Shown: one piece after another, positions 1-6,193 of the stretch
How positions within the stretch are numbered: position 1 is the first letter of the stretch
How the letters are laid out: every line of letters begins with the position of its first letter
DNA from: Victivallales bacterium
Lineage (GTDB): Bacteria > Verrucomicrobiota > Lentisphaeria > Oligosphaerales > Oligosphaeraceae
Direction: 5' to 3'
DNA length: 6,193 nucleotides
Assembly (NCBI GenBank): GCA_017963875.1
Contig: JAGCTA010000294.1
Span: 1 to 6,193 of the forward strand
Position numbers and translations under genes: made by a program
Notes under the pieces: model-generated
Seen by the model: only the letters and a program-made list of their open reading frames with translations
Database searches by the model: none
What the model was told of the DNA's origin: nothing

Positions 1-26
1 AAAAGACCACCAGATGCATGATTAGT

Positions 27-54
27 TTGAATGCCTGAGAATAGAGTCTATAGT
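27..54 (+). promoter_or_regulatory. Possible sigma70-type promoter upstream of gene 1
   Basis: A TTGAAT hexamer at 27-32 (4 of 6 matches to TTGACA) is followed after 16 bases by TATAGT at 49-54 (5 of 6 matches to TATAAT). This would start transcription near position 61 and leave an untranslated leader of about 50 bases before the gene 1 start codon. The -10 box overlaps the right arm of a short inverted repeat (41-51). Spacing and position suit a promoter for the two-gene unit. Such matches arise easily by chance in AT-rich leaders, and promoter consensus in the presumed phylum is poorly known, so this is tentative. Confidence 0.3.
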
Positions 55-101
55 AAGCAATTGTGTGAAAAAAGAGTATGAAGATACCATTCAACAATAA
101 C

Positions 102-105
102 GGAG
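102..105 (+). promoter_or_regulatory. Ribosome binding site of gene 1
   Basis: GGAG at 102-105, within CGGAGAAA, lies 7 bases upstream of the ATG at 113. This is a good Shine-Dalgarno match at near-ideal spacing. It fixes the start of gene 1 at a codon that directly begins a textbook signal peptide. Confidence 0.8.
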
Positions 106-112
106 AAATATC

Positions 113-2713
113 ATGAAAAGACAATTGATTATCTCATTTGCGCTTCTGCTGTTAACGGGAATTCTTCTGGCAGGGGTCAAGCCAGGCGAAAACATTTTGT
201 TCAATGGTGCCATGCATGGCAATTCAAACAATCCTATGACGGGCGAGCCGTCACATGCTCCAGACAGTTGGATGCCTATGAGCGCAATCGACGGCGTGAG
301 GTTTATCACGGAGGGCGGAGTCGCTACAGGTAAGGGTTTTGTGCGTTTCACGCCTGCGGATCCATCGCAACTTGGGTTGGAAGTCACAATCAAGCAAGCA
401 GGCATAAAACTCGTCACAGGCGAGAAATACCGCATTTCCGCCTTGGTCAGGACAAAAGACTTTGAAAGTCCGCATTGCGGAATTGTCGTTTATGACCGTG
501 GTTGGTTTCATGAGACTGGCATTCAGAAGTTTCCAAAGAACCAGGACTGGACACGCATGTCCATTGATGTTTCGATGATATCACCGAACGAGGGATTGCA
601 TACATTTGCGATTTACGCCTGCAATTTCAAGGGGATACTTGATGTTACGGATGTCAAGTTGGAGGCATTGACTGAAAAGGGGCAGCAGGAAACGGTTAAA
701 AGCGAGATGCTCGATGCACTAGGTAAGCCGCTCCTCATTCCCATGGAGCCACTAGTCAACAAGATTACCATTCCTGAAAAAGGGCAGGGCGCGGATTATC
801 CGACATTGTCTTTCCTGTTCCACGGCAATCTGCCAGACAATACCGCACGCGAGGACTACGATATCCGCTATTCCGTCAATGATTTGCCTGAAGACGCGAT
901 TGCATTGCATGAAGGCAGGAATACCATTGTCTTCAAGAAAGACGTCAAGCCTGGCGATTTCAAACTGGCGGCGTCAGTCGTCAACCGCCGTAGCGGAGAA
1001 GTCATTTGCAGACAGGAATATACGGCGACTTTCATCCTGCCTATAAAAACATCCAGCAAAGGACACAAACGACTCAACAATCTTGTCGTCGAAATTCTGA
1101 ACCAGCCGATTGCCAAGGACATTGCGCAGCAGAGTTTCAATTTCTGCACAATGCGCGATGGCTGGGTATTCATTGCCATGCAGGATGCCGAGGCAGAATC
1201 GCTGGAAGTCGTGCTTGACGGAAAACTGACCGTTATCACGGCAAAAACGCCTCGCCTTGAGACCTTCAGGGACATTTCGATGGGCGACCACGTGCTGACA
1301 ATCAACGGAGCGGCAAAAGGCGGAAGACTTATTGTTCGTTCCATTCCAGAAATCTACAACTACAAGCCTTGTTGCGACAGCATGGTGCCTGAGAATCCGC
1401 CATACAATTGGGATTTCCAGAACAAATATGTCCATTACGCAGTGACGACACATAACGACGGAGTTATTCCAGAAGAGCATCGGGACGAGTTTTTCAAGGC
1501 TGGTTACAAGTGGATTGGCAGCATCGGCACCACCAATGTCACAGGCGACAATCTTCTCAAAAAACTGGACACCTGTCGTGGCATGAACTCACCCTATTAT
1601 CAAGGCGTCAGTTGCGACGAACAGTTCTTCGGCAGCCTTTCTTCCATCGTTCCGTTTACGGACGGCATGAAACGCTTTGTCCCGAAGAACGACCATATCG
1701 TCTATACATGGATTACAGGCCATCCGTCTATCTCTGGTATTGACAATGACTTTCTCTCTGCCTGTGTCAATTCGTGCCGAGGCCGCGGGCGGCTTATCTC
1801 GGAAGTCTATTGCCGCAGCAAACCGACGCTGCAAGAAGCACAGAGGTATCTGCAACATGAACTTGTCGATAGGACCGCAAGTTTCAAGAAATTCTTCCCG
1901 CTAGTCATGGACCATTGGGGGATTATCTTCGGCAACTTCATTCAGATACCTGTTATTTCTCTTGCCCATCACCCCAATGTCGATTACAAATATTATCTGG
2001 ACATGCAGTTCAACCTGATTGCCAATCATCCAGAATGCAAGGACATGGCAATTACAGGATATTGGGGGACACGGCATTGCGATTTCGAACTTTACCGATG
2101 GTGCTTCATGCTTACACGGCACTACTGTGTCGAGGGGAAGAAGACCATGCTCTCCGACGAATATGGTTTCTCGTATGAGCCTGGCCATGTCGTCAACGGC
2201 GATTTCATCAATGGCCTTGATAACTGGACGGTGGACGGCAATGTGACCACGGGGCGTCAGTCTGGCTATGGTCAGAAGAGCCAGTGCCGTTGGTTCTCGC
2301 CAAGGGGAACTGGTGACACATTTGCTGTCATGACCAAGAAGGAGGACGGCAGGACGAGCACCCTCACGCAAGTCGCCAAAGGCTTTGTCCCTGGAAGAAT
2401 GTATTGCCTCCAATTCGCGGTTGCTGACTACAACGACCTAAAGAACAACAAGTTCAATCCGCGCCGCGTCGGCATTGACGTTTTCCTCGGAGATGGGGCG
2501 ATTGTTGACAAAGAACAGTCGTGGGTTCATGTCGATAAGCGTACCAAAGGACAATATGCGTACAACAACAATGTCCCCAAATGCAATCTGCATCATGTCG
2601 TGTTCAAGGCAGTTAAACCTGAAATAACTATCACCATCGATAATCGACAGGCGGCAGACGGCGAGGCTGCCGCCATCAACTATGTGATGCTCAATCCATT
2701 TTTGGCACCATGA
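113..2713 (+). CDS. Secreted multidomain CBM-like protein with a putative glycosidase-like central domain (hypothetical)
   Basis: 866 residues. Residues 1-20 form a Sec signal peptide: KR, a hydrophobic core LIISFALLLLTGILL, and a likely signal peptidase I cut after LLA; there is no lipobox cysteine, so it is probably released or periplasmic. About residues 27-190 resemble a CBM4/9/22-type jelly roll, opening with NILFNG and containing an NQDWTRMS strand. About 218-312 and 316-420 look like two beta-sandwich domains; the second contains RDGWVFIA and GGRLIVRSIPE, a pattern I associate with uncharacterised Lentisphaerota and Planctomycetota proteins. About 437-688 could be a TIM-barrel-like domain. 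Its acidic motifs are CDEQFFG (D502, E503), ITGYWGTRHCDFE (D657, E659) and SDEYGFS (D682, E683). About 690-866 is a second CBM-like domain starting VVNGDFINGLDNW. About 20 cysteines is many for an exported protein. It lies 35 bp before gene 2. The glycan role is inferred, and I recognise no named enzyme family. The start is supported by a Shine-Dalgarno and the signal peptide. Confidence 0.9.
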   Translation: MKRQLIISFALLLLTGILLAGVKPGENILFNGAMHGNSNNPMTGEPSHAPDSWMPMSAIDGVRFITEGGVATGKGFVRFTPADPSQLGLEVTIKQAGIKLVTGEKYRISALVRTKDFESPHCGIVVYDRGWFHETGIQKFPKNQDWTRMSIDVSMISPNEGLHTFAIYACNFKGILDVTDVKLEALTEKGQQETVKSEMLDALGKPLLIPMEPLVNKITIPEKGQGADYPTLSFLFHGNLPDNTAREDYDIRYSVNDLPEDAIALHEGRNTIVFKKDVKPGDFKLAASVVNRRSGEVICRQEYTATFILPIKTSSKGHKRLNNLVVEILNQPIAKDIAQQSFNFCTMRDGWVFIAMQDAEAESLEVVLDGKLTVITAKTPRLETFRDISMGDHVLTINGAAKGGRLIVRSIPEIYNYKPCCDSMVPENPPYNWDFQNKYVHYAVTTHNDGVIPEEHRDEFFKAGYKWIGSIGTTNVTGDNLLKKLDTCRGMNSPYYQGVSCDEQFFGSLSSIVPFTDGMKRFVPKNDHIVYTWITGHPSISGIDNDFLSACVNSCRGRGRLISEVYCRSKPTLQEAQRYLQHELVDRTASFKKFFPLVMDHWGIIFGNFIQIPVISLAHHPNVDYKYYLDMQFNLIANHPECKDMAITGYWGTRHCDFELYRWCFMLTRHYCVEGKKTMLSDEYGFSYEPGHVVNGDFINGLDNWTVDGNVTTGRQSGYGQKSQCRWFSPRGTGDTFAVMTKKEDGRTSTLTQVAKGFVPGRMYCLQFAVADYNDLKNNKFNPRRVGIDVFLGDGAIVDKEQSWVHVDKRTKGQYAYNNNVPKCNLHHVVFKAVKPEITITIDNRQAADGEAAAINYVMLNPFLAP

Positions 2714-2736
2714 GGGAAAACCATTTAATATACAAC

Positions 2737-2740
2737 AAGG
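2737..2740 (+). promoter_or_regulatory. Ribosome binding site deciding the start of gene 2
   Basis: AAGG at 2737-2740 sits 8 bases before the ATG at 2749 and 5 bases before the adjacent ATG at 2746. An earlier in-frame ATG at 2710 overlaps the gene 1 stop as ATGA, but no Shine-Dalgarno precedes it, and it would place a polar stretch (RENHLIYNKVY) ahead of the signal peptide. The site therefore favours 2749 (or 2746). The 35-base spacer between the genes has room for no separate promoter that I can see. Confidence 0.6.
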
Positions 2741-2748
2741 TGTACATG

Positions 2749-5700
2749 ATGAGTAAACGGATAATTCTTTTAGTCGCTATTCTTGGAACATTGGTTTTCG
2801 GGCAGGGCACTGGCAATTTATGGGAAAACGGGGATTTTGAGGCAAAGGGCGTGCCAGGCGGACGCAGCGGCAAATGCGGAGTGCTGAAATCGGACGTCAA
2901 AGTCCATTGGAAGAATCTGGACCAAAGAAAGATAGCAGTTACACCGTTTGCTACCTACGAGTTGTCGGCATACGTGAAGGGCGAACAGGGGAAGGCACAG
3001 GCGTTGTATTCCTACAACTACAACTGTTTCGGCTGGTTCTGCGCGGGCTCCACAGTTCCAATCGTCAACAACATGAAGGAATGGACGCGCGTTTCTCGGA
3101 GGATAGTTTCAATCAAGGAGACAATTGCCGTCATGCCACTGGCATTTCTGGAAGGCGGGCCAGGAGAAGCATTCGTCGATGACATGTCGATGACAGAAAT
3201 CGCATCGCCAGAAGAGACAATAAAACAACTTGAGGCCAAGGCAAACAAGACGACACATGACCGCCAGATTCTCATGCGCTGGCATCTATTACATGGCGAT
3301 GTTCAGGCGGCGAGGACGGCAATTAACGAGAAGGAGAAGCGTGAATTGGCTGAATTCCACTGTCTTATGGCACAGCGTGCAACCTCTGAAAGCGAAAAGT
3401 TGGAGCATGTAACCGCAATGCTGGCAGCAGGCTGCTATGATTTCCCCGATGCGCATTTGCGTATGGCTGAACTGCTCAAGGGAGTCCCCGTGGATGCGCA
3501 CCTTGATGCGTGCATCAAAGGTCTGATGGCGTATAACGGCAAAAACGCAAAGCATTTACAATGTCTTGCAGGAGATATGGTTATTCAGGAAGGTACTTTG
3601 GCGGAGAATAATGCGCGTCTGAAAGCCTTGCAGGAATGCCGCGAAAAGGTCAGTGAATTCGCGGCAACGCAGTCAAAACTACCTGGGCGCGAATGGATGG
3701 CAAAGGCTTCGGACAGCGTAGATGAAGCCATAAAGGTTGTCCAGAAACGCATCGCAGAATATGGCAACTGCCAGATTACGCTGGTTGACAAGCCATTGGG
3801 GCATTGGGTCATTGTAAAGCCCACAGAAGCGACGCCATCTGAGACCAAGGCCTGCGAAGAATTGCAGATGCGCCTGGAACGCCAGAGCAAAGTGCTTTTG
3901 CCAATCGTCGAAGGGGAAGTTTCCAACGGCAGCCTGCCAATTTACGTAGGGCGAGTGCCAGAAGCAAAACGCGTCATCTGGCCCGTCGATTACGGCAAAT
4001 TGCGTTTAGACGGCATCCATGTGGAGTTGCGGTCAGACGGATTGCTGCTTGGGGGCGGGCAACGTGGCGTACTCTACGCCGTGTATGATTTTCTGGAAGA
4101 GCAACTTGGATGGCGTTGGTTTGCCGACGACTGCATTGTCTTCCAGAAGCAGGGCGTCATCAAAGTCTCTCCAATGAAAAAGACGCATGTTCCGCCATTC
4201 GACTATCGCAGAACTAGTTACAAGACAATATGGCGGAAGCCTGAGATGATTGTGCCACTAAAATTGAGTGCAATGGACATGGACCTCCCAGAATGGGGCG
4301 GAAACTACATGTACCGAGGCTGGGTTCACACCTTCCAGTCCTTGGTTCCACTTTCAAAATACGGCAAGACACACCCAGAATACTATTCTTTGATCAATGG
4401 AAAACGCTTTCTGGATCACACGCAACTCTGTCTGACAAATCCAGAAGTGAAAAGGATCGCCTCAGAGACGGTTCTTGACTGGCTTCGCAATTCCCAAAAG
4501 TTGCCTTTTGCCGTCAGCGTCTCGCAGAATGACTGGCGCAATTACTGCGAATGCCCAGAGTGCTCGGCTTTAGCCAACAAGGAGGAAAGCCAGGCTGGAC
4601 CTTTACTCCATTTCGTTAACGCCATCGCTGCAGAGGTCGAAAAGGAGTTTCCGACAGTGAAAGTCGATACGCTGGCCTATCAGTACACGCGCAAGGCACC
4701 GAAGTACGTAAAACCTGCGCACAACGTGATTGTGAGGCTTTGCTCCATCGAATGCTGCTTTGCACACGGGCTGGACGAATGTGAACACAACCGTTCCTTC
4801 GTGAAGGATATTGAGGACTGGTCGAAAATCGCGCCATATCTTTCCGTCTGGGACTACTCCATCAATTTTGCTCATAGCACGCAGCCATTCCCGAATCTCC
4901 GCTCTTTACAGAAAAATGTAAGATTCTACCAGAAGTGGGGCGTCCGAGGTCTGTTTGAGCAGGGCAACAACTTTACATTGGGCGGCGAGTTTCAGAACCT
5001 GCGGGCCTATCTTATCGCCAAACTCCTGTGGGATAGCGATTTCGATGTTGAGAAAGGCATCCGCGAGTTCACAGATGCATACTATGGCCCTGCGGGACCG
5101 TATATCCGTGAGTATATCAACTATATGCACGACTGGCTTTGCGCACCCTCGAGCAAGCATGTTCATATCTACGCGCATCCATCAACGTATCTGAACGACA
5201 AGGTGAAACTGGCCGTCGCCGATTCCATGATGGAATTGGCAGAAGAAGCAGCAAAAGGCGACGAGACATTTGCCCGCCGTGCCGCCGTGGCGCACATGCC
5301 ATTGTGGTACACGCAATTGCAACTTGGCACATCGCGCTACGCACTTCAAGGTGACAAGTTGATAACTGACAATCCATCAGATTGTGAAGCCATCGTAAAA
5401 CGGTTCGATGAGGCGGCAGCGGCCGTCAAACTCACGGCTATTCGCGAAGGTGGTAACTACGACCAGTATCTGTCATGGCTGAAGGCAAAAACTGTGAACG
5501 GAAAGAAGGAAGTCGAACTAGTGAAACTTTCCAATGCTCATGGGACTGTGACAGTCATTCCATCAATGGGCGGACGCATTTGGAGTTGCAAGAATGCTGA
5601 CGGACAGGAGATGATGAAGATTTTCGGCGACGGCAAAAAAGGCTATGCCCCGTTGTTGGACGGCTATGAGGAATACAGTTCTGAAAAATACCAGTCATCT

Positions 5701-6192
5701 GGATGGCAGGAGGTCTATGACTTGGTAGAGCAGGGAGATTCCCATGTTGTGCTGAAGGCGGATATTGGAAAAGGCAAGACCCTGACGCGCAGAGTCGAAC
5801 TGTTGCCAGACCGTGCGGGCTTTAAAGTCACCAGCGAACTGACTGGCAAGGGAAAACTGCTTATGCGCATTCATCCGACGTTCAACATCGGTTCATCGGA
5901 CTCTACCACTTTGTTTCTCTATCATGGAGACAAGAAGGAGGAATTCCACCCGTCTAAAACGGAAAATCTGGATTCCTATTTCCGAGAATCGAATTGTCCC
6001 ACAGGCAAATGGGGCTTTGCCACGAAAGTGGCAGGGAAAAATGTCTGCGTGCTCAATACCTTCGAGCCAAGTCAAATCGATTTCTGCTATGTGAATTTGA
6101 AGCAAAGTGAGAGACGATTGAACCTGGAGCAGTGGAGCAAGCCACAAGATGGCAGAGTGACAGTCACGAATACATACGAGTTTGTGAAGTGA
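2749..6192 (+). CDS. Secreted DUF4838 domain-containing protein with CBM-like and mutarotase-like domains
   Basis: 1147 residues from ATG 2749. Residues 1-18 are a Sec signal peptide (SKR, core IILLVAILGTLVF; cut near FG/QG) without a lipobox. About 23-150 form a CBM-like jelly roll, from NLWENGDF to AFVDDMSM. About 151-340 are helical and TPR-like. About 341-485 match the N-terminal domain seen in GH67 alpha-glucuronidases and GH20 enzymes, with the signature GGGQRGVLYAVYDFLEEQLGWRWF (435-458). About 500-800 are DUF4838, with HTF (527-529), HPEYY (542-546), SVSQND (590-595), a CxCxxC cysteine motif (600-605), VWDY (700-703) and FEQG (736-739). About 800-915 are helical. About 916-1147 resemble a galactose-mutarotase-like sandwich (PSMGGRIW 938-945, IHPTF 1041-1045). 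Proteins with DUF4838 are common in PVC bacteria and Bacteroidota. The enzymatic activity is not known to me; a glycoside hydrolase-like role outside the cytoplasm is inferred. It is probably cotranscribed with gene 1. The frame is intact with a TGA stop at 6190-6192. Confidence 0.92.
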   Translation: MSKRIILLVAILGTLVFGQGTGNLWENGDFEAKGVPGGRSGKCGVLKSDVKVHWKNLDQRKIAVTPFATYELSAYVKGEQGKAQALYSYNYNCFGWFCAGSTVPIVNNMKEWTRVSRRIVSIKETIAVMPLAFLEGGPGEAFVDDMSMTEIASPEETIKQLEAKANKTTHDRQILMRWHLLHGDVQAARTAINEKEKRELAEFHCLMAQRATSESEKLEHVTAMLAAGCYDFPDAHLRMAELLKGVPVDAHLDACIKGLMAYNGKNAKHLQCLAGDMVIQEGTLAENNARLKALQECREKVSEFAATQSKLPGREWMAKASDSVDEAIKVVQKRIAEYGNCQITLVDKPLGHWVIVKPTEATPSETKACEELQMRLERQSKVLLPIVEGEVSNGSLPIYVGRVPEAKRVIWPVDYGKLRLDGIHVELRSDGLLLGGGQRGVLYAVYDFLEEQLGWRWFADDCIVFQKQGVIKVSPMKKTHVPPFDYRRTSYKTIWRKPEMIVPLKLSAMDMDLPEWGGNYMYRGWVHTFQSLVPLSKYGKTHPEYYSLINGKRFLDHTQLCLTNPEVKRIASETVLDWLRNSQKLPFAVSVSQNDWRNYCECPECSALANKEESQAGPLLHFVNAIAAEVEKEFPTVKVDTLAYQYTRKAPKYVKPAHNVIVRLCSIECCFAHGLDECEHNRSFVKDIEDWSKIAPYLSVWDYSINFAHSTQPFPNLRSLQKNVRFYQKWGVRGLFEQGNNFTLGGEFQNLRAYLIAKLLWDSDFDVEKGIREFTDAYYGPAGPYIREYINYMHDWLCAPSSKHVHIYAHPSTYLNDKVKLAVADSMMELAEEAAKGDETFARRAAVAHMPLWYTQLQLGTSRYALQGDKLITDNPSDCEAIVKRFDEAAAAVKLTAIREGGNYDQYLSWLKAKTVNGKKEVELVKLSNAHGTVTVIPSMGGRIWSCKNADGQEMMKIFGDGKKGYAPLLDGYEEYSSEKYQSSGWQEVYDLVEQGDSHVVLKADIGKGKTLTRRVELLPDRAGFKVTSELTGKGKLLMRIHPTFNIGSSDSTTLFLYHGDKKEEFHPSKTENLDSYFRESNCPTGKWGFATKVAGKNVCVLNTFEPSQIDFCYVNLKQSERRLNLEQWSKPQDGRVTVTNTYEFVK

Positions 6193-6193
6193 C

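Noticed and set aside
974..1480. Open reading frame of 168 codons on the minus strand, with another overlapping it at 868-1344
   Set aside because: Two different antisense frames are open over the same stretch, as expected from codon bias of the sense gene; neither shows family features.
1901..2413. Open reading frame of 170 codons on the minus strand inside gene 1
   Set aside because: It lies wholly antisense to a well-supported gene, and its translation shows no recognisable domain.
2710..2748. Upstream ATG at 2710 giving a 4-base ATGA overlap and a longer gene 2
   Set aside because: No Shine-Dalgarno precedes it, and it would add a polar segment before an otherwise ideal signal peptide. 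AAGG at 2737-2740 points to 2749 or 2746.
3772..5148. Calling gene 2 a true GH67 alpha-glucuronidase or GH20 hexosaminidase
   Set aside because: Only the N-terminal accessory domain resembles those families. The central domain carries DUF4838 motifs, and I do not see the GH20 catalytic Asp-Glu signature or the GH67 catalytic core.
5635..5641. A6G run in gene 2 as a possible ribosomal frameshift site
   Set aside because: The run is read AAA AAA G in the gene's frame, not the A AAA AAG phasing of a -1 slippery heptamer, and the frame continues intact to a natural end.

Overview
The window looks like a piece of a carbohydrate-active locus from a PVC-superphylum bacterium, most likely Lentisphaerota (Victivallis-like) or Kiritimatiellota. 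This rests on recognising the protein architectures: a large exported protein with a DUF4838 domain, beside a large exported carbohydrate-binding-module-like protein of a type I associate with these phyla. Base composition is moderate, near 50% GC by eye, and looks even along the window. Taxonomy is an inference; no rRNA or other marker gene is present.

Layout: positions 1-112 are a leader with a possible sigma70-type promoter (about 27-54), a small inverted repeat, and a clear Shine-Dalgarno. Gene 1 (113-2713, 866 aa) encodes a secreted multidomain protein: signal peptide, N-terminal jelly-roll CBM-like domain, two beta-sandwich linker domains, a TIM-barrel-like centre and a C-terminal CBM-like domain. 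Gene 2 (2749-6192, 1147 aa from the preferred start) follows 35 bp later on the same strand. It encodes a secreted protein with a CBM-like domain, a helical TPR-like stretch, a GH67/GH20 N-terminal-like domain, a DUF4838 domain, a helical region and a C-terminal galactose-mutarotase-like beta-sandwich. Gene 2 ends one base before the window edge, so its terminator is not visible.

The two genes are very probably cotranscribed. Both products carry Sec-type signal peptides without a lipobox, and both combine glycan-binding-like modules with a putative glycosidase-like barrel. The inference is that they act together outside the cytoplasm on a complex polysaccharide or glycoconjugate. No substrate can be assigned, and neither central domain has a catalytic mechanism I can name with confidence. 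I see no tRNA, rRNA, CRISPR array, insertion sequence or long repeat. The antisense open frames are shadows of the two genes.
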